Assembly: GCA_947587605.1 (NCBI GenBank)
Contig: CANPYB010000005.1
Location: 1-33,732 of the forward strand
DNA length: 33,732 bases
Direction: 5' to 3'
Origin: Candidatus Gastranaerophilales bacterium
GTDB lineage: Bacteria > Cyanobacteriota > Vampirovibrionia > Gastranaerophilales > Gastranaerophilaceae
In this document: positions 25,052-33,031 of the stretch, in pieces
Position numbering within the stretch: position 1 is the stretch's first letter
Layout of the letters: the number at the start of each line of letters is the position of its first letter
Notes under the pieces: generated by a model
Seen by the model: the letters and a program-made list of their open reading frames with translations, nothing else
Databases searched by the model: none
Told to the model about the DNA's origin: nothing
Translations under genes and position numbers: made by a program

Positions 25052-27076
25052 TTAGTCTTCGTCTTCGTCATCTTCGATTTCTATCTGACTAGCTGCTGCG
25101 AATACATCTACTAATTGAGTTTTGTTATTTGTTATGTTATTGTTAACTGTTATTGTTTGAGGCTGAGCCGGTAATTTGTTTTTCATAGCCGCTTGATCAT
25201 CGTTAATGTTTGTATTGAGTGAAGAAGAAGCAGGAACTACAGGATCAACACTTTGTTCATCAGCAAGTCTGTTATTGATTAATAAGATTTTTTCTTCGCC
25301 GTTGCCAAATTGAATGTGATGTCTTTGTTGATAACGTTGACCGTCTTTGTATACATCAGTATCAGATGCTGTAACTTCCATTTTATCATTAGCAGTGTTA
25401 GCTGTGAAAGTACCGTTTGCTACGTAGATGTAAGAACGTTCTGAGTTGTCACCGGGGATTTTTGCTTCGTTTGTATAAGGAAGACCTGCTACAATCTTAT
25501 CAGCCGTAAGAGTCATATCGCCTTCTTTAGCTACTAATCTTGAAACTGATAATGTTTCTTTAGTTTCAATATTAACATTCTTTTTAGCTTCAGCAGTTAA
25601 ACCTTTTTGTTTATTGCTTACACCTGCAAGTTTAACATTGATATCACCGCCGTTAGCATACATTTTAGCAAGTGTATTTTTGAAGTTTATACCGCCTTTG
25701 ATATCTGTAGCAGCTGTTATAGTAGTTGCACCGTTTTTAGCTTCCATAGTAGCTTTAGCTTGAACTTTACCCTTTTCTGCAGTTACATTAATGTTATTGT
25801 TAGCGCTTAAAAGTGAATCACCCGTAACATAAACATCATTTCCGCCTTTAATGTTAATATCATTTTTAGCATTAACTGTAGAAGCAACAACTTGAGCATC
25901 CGTACCGGCATCTATAGTAACATTTTTAGCATCAAGAGCAACACCGTATTTTTCAGAACTTTTTTGAACAGAAGCAATTTTTGCTGCTTTAATTGTTATA
26001 TCTTCACCAGCTGTTAATCTTGAATTATCAACAACGGTATCACCATTTTTAGATTCAAGAGAGATATTGCCGTTTGCTGTTAAATATGAGCTGTCAGCAT
26101 TAGGATATCCGCTTGCAACAGTAACTTTTTCGTTAGCTTGAATAGCGATATCACCGCCTGCAAGAAGAGTTGAACCGCCAACTATTGCTTTATTACCTGA
26201 TGTTAACCAGATATTACCGTCATTTCCCATTTCAGCTTTAACAGCTTTTAATGTAGCGCCGTTTAAGTTTATTTGGCTGTCTGCATTTGTTGAGCCGTTT
26301 CTTATATCAATATTTCCGGATGTAATATCACCGTTAACTTGGATAATCATTTTATCTGCAGAAGATGTAACATCCATATTTTTAACAGCACCGCTGTTAT
26401 AATATGTAAAGTTAACACCGTCACCAGTAGCAATTTTAACTTTGCCCATTACCATTGAATCTTTGTTAAAGTTATTTTTGGTTATGTTTGTAGAAATTTT
26501 TGAACCGTTATATATATTTACGTTTTTACCGACTAAGTTAACAGCTTCATCACCGTATATTTGTGCACCATTTTTAACAACTATATCACCGGCTTTTTCA
26601 CCTTTTGTAAGTGTAAGTTTATTGTTTTCATAATTACCGTTAAATCCCGATGCCGTAAATGAGTTTAAATTTACGTTAGCTGTTTCACCAAACATTACAC
26701 CGTTAGGGTTTAATAAAATAACTTTACCTGTTCCTGCATATCCGCAGCCTTGGCAACCTGAGTTTGTTAATTTACCATAAATTTGAGACATACCGCCTGC
26801 TGCATCAACTATATTTAATGATGTTTGGTTATGAGCTGAAAATTCAAAATTAACGGAAGCATCTTTACCTACATTGAAGCTGCCCCAGTTGAATGTTCCT
26901 ACTGTACCTTGACCGCCATCAACAAGCACGTTCATGTCATTATTGCTGCCGGTTGTAACTTTTCCGTTTGTTGCGGAATTTAATTTAGGCAGGACATTCG
27001 CATCAAGTGCAAATGCTGCAGGTGTTAATGTTGTTAATAAACCAAATGCAATTGCTGTGCTTAATAATTTTTTCAT
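25052..27076 (-). CDS. two-partner secretion exoprotein (TpsA type), paralogue 1
   Basis: This 674-residue protein has a signal peptide (cut near AFA, residue 23) and an N-terminal TPS secretion domain with FNWGSFNVGKDASVNFEF, SQIYGKL, Cys108-x2-Cys111, and the NPNGVMFG signature (123-130). A right-handed beta-helix follows, with repeats of the type VNIDAGTDAQVVAS and NDINIKGGNDVYVTG. The C-terminal part has a module (RSYIYVANGTFTA to RHHIQFGNGEEKILLINNR) shared with paralogue 3, an Asn-rich linker and the acidic end EDDEDED. It would cross the outer membrane through the TpsB protein. It is small for an FHA-like adhesin. The ribosome binding site is AGGAAGAA, and it has its own upstream region and terminator. 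Confidence 0.9.
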   Translation of the reverse strand: MKKLLSTAIAFGLLTTLTPAAFALDANVLPKLNSATNGKVTTGSNNDMNVLVDGGQGTVGTFNWGSFNVGKDASVNFEFSAHNQTSLNIVDAAGGMSQIYGKLTNSGCQGCGYAGTGKVILLNPNGVMFGETANVNLNSFTASGFNGNYENNKLTLTKGEKAGDIVVKNGAQIYGDEAVNLVGKNVNIYNGSKISTNITKNNFNKDSMVMGKVKIATGDGVNFTYYNSGAVKNMDVTSSADKMIIQVNGDITSGNIDIRNGSTNADSQINLNGATLKAVKAEMGNDGNIWLTSGNKAIVGGSTLLAGGDIAIQANEKVTVASGYPNADSSYLTANGNISLESKNGDTVVDNSRLTAGEDITIKAAKIASVQKSSEKYGVALDAKNVTIDAGTDAQVVASTVNAKNDINIKGGNDVYVTGDSLLSANNNINVTAEKGKVQAKATMEAKNGATTITAATDIKGGINFKNTLAKMYANGGDINVKLAGVSNKQKGLTAEAKKNVNIETKETLSVSRLVAKEGDMTLTADKIVAGLPYTNEAKIPGDNSERSYIYVANGTFTANTANDKMEVTASDTDVYKDGQRYQQRHHIQFGNGEEKILLINNRLADEQSVDPVVPASSSLNTNINDDQAAMKNKLPAQPQTITVNNNITNNKTQLVDVFAAASQIEIEDDEDED

Positions 27077-27105
27077 GTTCTTCTTCCTTTTTATTATTCA
27101 TGTAA

Positions 27106-27151
27106 ATTATACGTCTAAGTTATACTGTAATAAGTAATCTAAAAAAAAAAA
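27106..27151 (-). promoter_or_regulatory. tpsA1 upstream -10 box and A/T homopolymer tract
   Basis: On the minus strand TATAAT (plus-strand 27106-27111) lies about 30 nt before the tpsA1 ATG, ahead of the AGGAAGAA ribosome binding site. No good -35 box is seen at 17 nt. A run of 11 identical bases (A on plus, T on minus; 27141-27151) lies about 30 nt further upstream and could act as an UP element or change in length by slippage. Confidence 0.4.
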
Positions 27152-27250
27152 TTGCTATATCTAAATAATTTGTTACATTTTGTTTTTCTTTTTTTACATT
27201 TCTTTTTGCGTTTAAATCTCTCTTAAAATGAAAATATAACCTTTATATAC

Positions 27251-27291
27251 TATATATAAAAATTTTATATCTAAAAAATTGACTTTTTTAT
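27251..27291 (-). repeat. shared AT-rich upstream element, copy B
   Basis: Aligns with 11020-11061 (identical blocks TATATATAAA, AATTTTAT and AATTGACTTTTTTAT). It lies 175-215 nt upstream of the tpsA1 start, in a 299-bp intergenic region (27077-27375) that otherwise holds the -10 box, an A11 tract and the tpsA2 terminator. It is further from its gene than copy A, so a promoter role here would imply a long leader. Confidence 0.45.
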
Positions 27292-27321
27292 ATTGTTTTA
27301 TTAACTTTTGTAAAGAGCAAA

Positions 27322-27349
27322 AAAAATGCGGGGTTAACCCCGCATTTTT
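27322..27349 (-). terminator. intrinsic terminator after tpsA2
   Basis: AAAAATGCGGGG (27322-27333) and CCCCGCATTTTT (27338-27349) are a perfect 12-bp stem with a TTAA loop, 27-54 nt past the tpsA2 stop. It is symmetric, so it may terminate transcription in both directions. Confidence 0.93.
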
Positions 27350-27375
27350 ACTATTTTATTATGTTTAATAAATTA

Positions 27376-29847
27376 TTATTCTTCGGCTGAATTACTTGCA
27401 GGATTAATAGAGTATGTAAATACATCAGTATCTGATTTACTGCCGAAAATTTTACCTGTTTTTGTTATAGGGCTGCTTGTTGAAGAACCTGCATTTCTAT
27501 ATATTCTGCCGGGTGAGTCATTTTTATAAATAACTAATTTGCCTCCACCTGCTGTGATTGTTGCCTGTTCTTCATCTCCATAGTGATTTGTACCTGCTAT
27601 GAAACCACCATAGTTTTCATCACTACTGCTTTTCAGTGTTAATTTCATGTCATCACCTGATTTTAAGTGAGATATAGCTAAATCCTCACCCTCTGCAGTT
27701 GATATTGACATTTTACCGCCGGCTTCCGCTATTAATCCTTTATTTGCACTGTGAACACCTTTGAGATTTTCAACTGTCATGTTATTTTTTGCCTTAAATA
27801 CCGCTTGTTTTGCCGAAGTGCCTAACTCATCCCCGCTAAAATCAAGATTTTTAACGGTTAAGTTTCCGCCTTGAGCATCAAATTCAATTTCTTCTTTTAT
27901 GCCGTTAAGACTTCTATTGATTTCGTCTGTACTTTCAATATTAACATCACCGTTTTTATAAGAGAATTTACCTTTTTTAGCGGATAATGTAACATTGTTA
28001 TTGCCTAAAATACCCAAATCTGCACTTCCGTCTTCTTTTACAGCTTTCTCGTTAACATAATCCAATTTTCCGCCTGCTGTTAAGGATACTTTAGAGTTTT
28101 CTCCGAAACTTTCATTTTTTAAAGTTAAATCGTTACCTGCTTCAATATCTATATTTTTAGCATTTTTAAATTTTACATAATTACCGTTCATATAAACATC
28201 ACCATTTTTAGAAGCAAGTTTTACATTTTCTCCGGCATCAAAATTAATATCTGTTAAGAAGAAACTTAGATTTTCTTTACCTTCAACGCTGCCGTCATTT
28301 ACGATTTCAATATCTTTATCGGCTTTTAAATTTATAGCCCCTCTTACAGCAAGTAGTTTTTCTATTCCCGCAAGTTTAATATTTTCTTTAGAGGTTAAAT
28401 TAATATCATTTGTAACCATAAAAGATGTATCTTTAAATGTTGATTCGTTTATTTCATCTTTTGTGTCCACGGTTAAGTTATTTTTGGCACGTATTGTTCC
28501 GTTATCTATTATGGATGCTTTTCCGTTTGCTGCTTTAATATTGACATCACGCCCATCAATTTTTGAGTGCTGAACATAAGCATTCTTCTCATTTGAGTCA
28601 ACTGTTATGTTACCGTTAGCTTTAACTGTTGAACCTAAAACTTGCGCCCTGTCTTTTCTTGATACGACATCAACATTCCCTTTACCTTGAGCCGCATTAG
28701 ATGTATCTATTACCGTATTATTTTGAACGGCAGCAATTGCACCCGCATCAACTTTCACGTTTCCAAGTGCATTAACTCTTGAATTATCAACAACTACATC
28801 ATAGTTCGATGAATAAAAATCAACATCACCCGATGAATTAACTTTTGAATCTGCCAAAGTTAACTTCCTGCCGGATTGAAAATAAACATTCCCTCCATTC
28901 TCGGTTGAAATATCCGCATCACCAACTATTACATTATTAGTTGCGGTTAACCATATATTACCGTCATTACCCACTTCGGCTTTGACCGCTTTTAATTTTG
29001 CACCATATAAATTAGTCTGGCTTTCCGCATTTGTGGAGTAATTTCTTAAATCTATATTTCCTGCAGTAATTTCACCGTTAACTTGAAGCGTCATTTTATC
29101 TTTAGAAACTTGAACATTACTTAAATCTTTTACACCGCCGCTTCCGTAATAGTTAAAAGTTACTCCGTCCGCAGTTACAAGTTTCACTTTTCCGACAGAT
29201 GCTTGTCCGTTATTAAAATTCTTTTCAAGCCCCGTTGAAATTTTTGAACCTTTATATATATTTACTGTACCTGCTGCAAAATTTACGCCCTCGTCACCTT
29301 TAATTTGAGCTCCGTCAAGCACATTTATTGAACTGTTATTGCCATCTCTTGTTAATGTTAACGCTTTATTTTCCGCGTCATAAGTTCCGTTAAATGTAGA
29401 TACCGTAAAAGAATTCAAATCAACATTTGCACCTGTACCAAAAATTACACCGTTAGGATTTAACAATATAACTTTGCTTGTTCCCGCGTAACCGCAATTA
29501 GCACCGCAAGAATTTGTCATTCTTCCGTATATTTGCGAAGCTCCGCCCATTTTATCAACTCTGTTTAATGCTGTTTGGTTATGGTTTGTAAATTCAAAAT
29601 TTACATGTGCGTCTTTACCGACATTAAAACTATTCCAATTGAATTCACCAACAGAACCTCTGCCGCCGTTTACTTGTACATTTAGACCGTTAGTTTCTCC
29701 GGCAATATCGCCTAAGGTTCCGTTTTTTATTCCGCCGTCTTTTATTTGAGGCAGAGCATTATCCGCTATTCCCGCCATTACAGGTAAAGGCACTGACAAT
29801 ACCGTAAATATACTGACCGCCAATGCTGAAATTAATAATCTTTTCAC
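27376..29847 (-). CDS. two-partner secretion exoprotein (TpsA type), paralogue 2
   Basis: This 823-residue protein starts with GTG (plus-strand CAC 29845-29847) after a GGAG site 8 nt upstream. It has a signal peptide (cut near VMA, residue 25) and a TPS domain with FNWNSFNVGKDAHVNFEF, SQIYGRM, Cys114-x3-Cys118 and NPNGVIFG (about 131-138). The rest is a long beta-helix of repeats such as GNITVDSNEKNAYVQHSKI and VKLASKNGDVYMNG. Its C-terminus (GKLVIYKNDSPGRIYRN to FTYSINPASNSAEE) does not match the module shared by paralogues 1 and 3. It would be secreted by the TpsB encoded near the window end. It lies 90 bp downstream of paralogue 3 and has its own terminator. Confidence 0.9.
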   Translation of the reverse strand: MKRLLISALAVSIFTVLSVPLPVMAGIADNALPQIKDGGIKNGTLGDIAGETNGLNVQVNGGRGSVGEFNWNSFNVGKDAHVNFEFTNHNQTALNRVDKMGGASQIYGRMTNSCGANCGYAGTSKVILLNPNGVIFGTGANVDLNSFTVSTFNGTYDAENKALTLTRDGNNSSINVLDGAQIKGDEGVNFAAGTVNIYKGSKISTGLEKNFNNGQASVGKVKLVTADGVTFNYYGSGGVKDLSNVQVSKDKMTLQVNGEITAGNIDLRNYSTNAESQTNLYGAKLKAVKAEVGNDGNIWLTATNNVIVGDADISTENGGNVYFQSGRKLTLADSKVNSSGDVDFYSSNYDVVVDNSRVNALGNVKVDAGAIAAVQNNTVIDTSNAAQGKGNVDVVSRKDRAQVLGSTVKANGNITVDSNEKNAYVQHSKIDGRDVNIKAANGKASIIDNGTIRAKNNLTVDTKDEINESTFKDTSFMVTNDINLTSKENIKLAGIEKLLAVRGAINLKADKDIEIVNDGSVEGKENLSFFLTDINFDAGENVKLASKNGDVYMNGNYVKFKNAKNIDIEAGNDLTLKNESFGENSKVSLTAGGKLDYVNEKAVKEDGSADLGILGNNNVTLSAKKGKFSYKNGDVNIESTDEINRSLNGIKEEIEFDAQGGNLTVKNLDFSGDELGTSAKQAVFKAKNNMTVENLKGVHSANKGLIAEAGGKMSISTAEGEDLAISHLKSGDDMKLTLKSSSDENYGGFIAGTNHYGDEEQATITAGGGKLVIYKNDSPGRIYRNAGSSTSSPITKTGKIFGSKSDTDVFTYSINPASNSAEE

Positions 29848-29891
29848 AATATATTCTCCATTTATCTCTTTACTTGCTCGAAATTTTTATG

Positions 29892-29926
29892 AACAAGAGG
29901 AATGAATACAATTCACCCCTCTTGTT
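29892..29926 (-). repeat. intercistronic hairpin between tpsA3 and tpsA2
   Basis: AACAAGAGG (29892-29900) pairs with CCTCTTGTT (29918-29926), and TGAAT pairs with ATTCA inside, leaving a 3-nt loop and a 2x2 internal mismatch. No T run follows on the minus strand, so it is a weak terminator candidate and more likely an RNA-stability or processing element between tpsA3 and tpsA2. Confidence 0.55.
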
Positions 29927-29937
29927 ACATAGTGACC

Positions 29938-32688
29938 TTATAATCTTCTTTTTTCCATTTTAATAATGTATGAACCGTTATCCAAATTGTATTTTATATT
30001 ACCTGTTTCTTCGGGGTTAGCAGGACTTTTATCACCTTGTGAGTCAATTTCGGGTGTTTTGCTTTCCGAATCGCCCGGTAATTCAGGTCTGCTTTCCCCG
30101 CCGCCAAGGTCTTCATTATCTTCTTTTTGGTTTTTATCTGTATCTTGATCTTGTCCGGGGTTTGTATTATCAGGTTCTTGCGGAGGTTCAGGGTCTTTAT
30201 CACTGCCCGAATCTATATCCGGTACGGACGGATTAGTTTCTTCGCTGCCTTGATTACCGCCTTGTTGTTGACCACCGCCTTGTGTACCTTCATCACCGGG
30301 GATAGTAGGTTTTTGTTCGGGTGTTACAACTTCATTTCCTTCTTCATCTTTGCAATCAGGATCTGTCGGATCTGTAGGTTTTGACGGATCCGGATCGGTA
30401 GGATTAGGATCTGTAGGCTCTGTTGGAGGAGGTGTTACCGAACCACTGCCGTTGTCATCATCAGGATCTATAGGATTTTTATCATCAGAACCGGGGTTAG
30501 TCGGTAAATCCGGCTCATCGGGTTTTACATTTTTTGCTTCTCTCTTATTTACAAGTAATATTTCTTCTTGCGCTTCATCACCGTTTTGATAATAAATATG
30601 GTGTCTTCTGTCATAATATTTACCGTCTTCTTCCACTCTGTCAGCAGATTCTGTTACCGTAAATTCCGGATTTGAAGTAAATGTACCGCCGACTTCAATA
30701 TATGCTCTGTCGCTGCTGTCTCCGTCTTCTTTTAATTTTTCGGTTGTTTTCGGACTGCCCGATAATACTCTTTTTGCAGTTAAGGTCATATCATTTCCCG
30801 ATACCAATCTTGAGACAGATAAATCACCGTCGGTTGTTATTGTCATGTCATGACCTGCTTGAGCAACTAAGCCGTTTTCTCTTACACCTACGTTATCTAA
30901 TACGGCGTTCATATCTCTTGCCGCTTTTAAGTTTGTTTTTAATCCGTTCATATCTGCATTCATATTTAAGTCATTTGCAGAACTAATATATATATTTTGT
31001 GCATTTTCAAATGTTACATGTTTATCAATATCAACATCCCCGTTTTTTGATGTTAAGAAGATATTTTCACCTGCATTTAATTTATAATTTTTATCTTTTA
31101 AATTTAATGCACCCTCTGTATTGATTTCAACATTTTTTGCCCCTTTTAAATTTAATGCACCCTCTGTTGCAGGTTTAAATTGATTTGTTGACGTTAACAA
31201 TACACTGTCACCGGTTGATGTTAAATTTACGTTGCGGCCTGTGAATGTTGAACCTGCTAATCTTGTTGATGTTATTGATTCAGCTGATTTCAAATTTACG
31301 TCATGATTATTTTCTGCGGTAACTGTTGTATTTTTCATAACAATTTTTCCGTTTAATGCTTCAACATCAACATCTCCGCTTCTTGATACAATAGCAGAAT
31401 TACCTCTTGTCCAAACATATTTATCTGAAGCCAATTTTACTTTTGAACCCGTAACTTTTGAATTATCAAGTACTTGAGCTCTTTCTTTTCCGTAAATTGT
31501 TACATCGCCTTTCGCAGTAACTTCAGAAGCATTTTGAACTGCAGCAATATTTTCCGCATTTATATTAATTGATTTTGCTGCATTTACTTTTGCGTTATCA
31601 ACAACTACATCTGTTTTTGATGAGGTTATTGTTACATTTCCGACAGCATCAACCGTGGATTGTTTTTCATGACCTGCTAAAGTTGCCTTGTTAGCAGCTT
31701 GAATTAATACATCACCGCCGTCGGTCGTATTTTCCGCTCCTTGTGCATTTACTGTGGTTATTGTTGTATCACCGACTATTACATTATTTAATGACGTTAA
31801 CCAAATATTTCCGTCACTGCCTTTTACGGCTTTTACTGCTTTTAAATTAGCTCCGTTTACGTTTAACTGGCTGTTTGTATTATTTGAGTAATTTCTTACA
31901 TCTATGTTTCCTGCTTCAATATCTCCGTTTAACTGAATTATCATTCTGTCTGAAGCAGCTTTTAAATCTTTTACTTGTTTTACCGCACCGCTTCCGTAAT
32001 AACCGAATGTTACACCGTCAGCTGTTACGATTTTTACTTTCCCGACAGATTCTTTATTATTATTGAAATTATTTATTCCCACGTCAGTTGATATTTTTGA
32101 ACCGTTATATACGTTAACATTAGTCGCTGCAAAGTTTACGGCTTCATTTCCGTGTATATTTGCTCCGTTCATAACGGTAATATCACCTGCGCCTGCTTGT
32201 CTTGTTAATGTTAATTCTTTCTTATCTTTATCATATTTTCCGTCAAATGATGAAACAGTAAATGAGTTTAAATTTACGTTTGCACCCGTACCGAACATTA
32301 CACCGTTGGGGTTTAACAATATAACTTTCCCTGTTCCCGCATATCCGCAGCCGCTGCAGCCCGAGTTTGTTAATTTACCGTATATTTGCGACATACCGCC
32401 TGTTTGATCTACAATATTTAAAGCTGTCTGGTTATGTGATGTAAATTCGAAATTAACCGAGGCATTTTTACCTACGTTAAAACTATTCCACTTGAATTCA
32501 CCAACATTTCCCAGCCCCTCAGATACTTGAACATTCATATTGTGTCCGTCTTGTGTTACATGCCCGTTTAATTCACTTTTTAAATCAGGTAAGGCATCAA
32601 CTGACAAACCTGCAGCAAGTGCTGTTGAAAACATTGTAGTTGACATCATTACACTAACTGCAAGCGCATTGCTTAATAATTTCCTCAT
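29938..32688 (-). CDS. two-partner secretion exoprotein (TpsA type), paralogue 3, with acidic Pro-rich tail
   Basis: This 916-residue protein has a signal peptide (cut near ALA, residue 25), a TPS domain with FKWNSFNVGKNASVNFEF, Cys111-x2-Cys114 and NPNGVMFG (126-133), and a beta-helix of repeats. A module (DRAYIEVGGTFTS to RHHIYYQNG) is shared with paralogue 1. It is followed by a tail of about 175 residues rich in Pro, Asp, Gly, Glu and Thr (NPTDPDPSKPTDPTDPDC and similar) and a basic C-terminal segment (NLDNGSYIIKMEKRRL). The tail looks like an extended stalk or spacer. The ribosome binding site is GGAGAAAG. It is the first exoprotein gene after the divergent TpsB gene and is probably cotranscribed with paralogue 2. 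Confidence 0.91.
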   Translation of the reverse strand: MRKLLSNALAVSVMMSTTMFSTALAAGLSVDALPDLKSELNGHVTQDGHNMNVQVSEGLGNVGEFKWNSFNVGKNASVNFEFTSHNQTALNIVDQTGGMSQIYGKLTNSGCSGCGYAGTGKVILLNPNGVMFGTGANVNLNSFTVSSFDGKYDKDKKELTLTRQAGAGDITVMNGANIHGNEAVNFAATNVNVYNGSKISTDVGINNFNNNKESVGKVKIVTADGVTFGYYGSGAVKQVKDLKAASDRMIIQLNGDIEAGNIDVRNYSNNTNSQLNVNGANLKAVKAVKGSDGNIWLTSLNNVIVGDTTITTVNAQGAENTTDGGDVLIQAANKATLAGHEKQSTVDAVGNVTITSSKTDVVVDNAKVNAAKSININAENIAAVQNASEVTAKGDVTIYGKERAQVLDNSKVTGSKVKLASDKYVWTRGNSAIVSRSGDVDVEALNGKIVMKNTTVTAENNHDVNLKSAESITSTRLAGSTFTGRNVNLTSTGDSVLLTSTNQFKPATEGALNLKGAKNVEINTEGALNLKDKNYKLNAGENIFLTSKNGDVDIDKHVTFENAQNIYISSANDLNMNADMNGLKTNLKAARDMNAVLDNVGVRENGLVAQAGHDMTITTDGDLSVSRLVSGNDMTLTAKRVLSGSPKTTEKLKEDGDSSDRAYIEVGGTFTSNPEFTVTESADRVEEDGKYYDRRHHIYYQNGDEAQEEILLVNKREAKNVKPDEPDLPTNPGSDDKNPIDPDDDNGSGSVTPPPTEPTDPNPTDPDPSKPTDPTDPDCKDEEGNEVVTPEQKPTIPGDEGTQGGGQQQGGNQGSEETNPSVPDIDSGSDKDPEPPQEPDNTNPGQDQDTDKNQKEDNEDLGGGESRPELPGDSESKTPEIDSQGDKSPANPEETGNIKYNLDNGSYIIKMEKRRL
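30357..30425. repeat. imperfect GGATCTGT-type tandem repeats in the tpsA3 tail
   Basis: Units of about 6-9 nt around GGATCTGT, GGATCNG and TGTAGG recur here and encode PTDP/NPTDPDP-like residues. The repeats are imperfect, but they could change in length by slippage. They lie in the stalk-like part of the exoprotein, where a length change of whole codons would be tolerated. Confidence 0.5.
31095..31167. repeat. 25-bp perfect direct repeat inside tpsA3
   Basis: Positions 31095-31119 and 31143-31167 are identical over 25 bp and 48 bp apart, so the repeat period is 16 codons. On the minus strand they encode two TEGALNLK segments in consecutive beta-helix coils. Recombination between them would remove or add one in-frame 16-residue unit. 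Confidence 0.85.
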
Positions 32689-33031
32689 ATTTTCTTTCTC
32701 CGTTCTCTGAATTTATTTTTTATACTTATTACTTATTTTTTATGTTTTTTTTAAAATCCATAAATTATTTTTTTGCCATGACTTAGTACAAATTTTAATA
32801 ATTCTTTATAATGCTAAAATATAATAAACAATACCGATTTTAATCAGTTTGTAAAGTTATGTAATAAACTTAATTTTTTTTCGCAAATTATCTCATGTTT
32901 AATATTTCATACGATTGAATTATGCAAGTAAAAGTAAAAATAATGTAATATTGTAATATATTTGTATTATTATTTATTTGTGTAGTATCATAATACGTAA
33001 TATAAGAATAAAAATAATAGAGAGCGGGAAA
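32689..33031. other. divergent tpsA3/tpsB intergenic region
   Basis: About 343 bp of AT-rich sequence. On the minus side GGAGAAAG (plus-strand 32694-32701) serves tpsA3. On the plus side TATCAT (32986-32991), with TTGTAT 18 nt upstream, is a candidate promoter for tpsB, and GAGCGGGA precedes its ATG. No RNA gene or strong hairpin is seen; the rest is T-rich and may contain the tpsA3 promoter. Confidence 0.5.

Noticed and set aside
30127-30384. Plus-strand open frames (up to 101 residues) opposite the tpsA3 tail and helix
   Set aside because: Repetitive complement of the Pro/Asp-rich and beta-helix coding strand, with no ribosome binding site and no plausible protein pattern.
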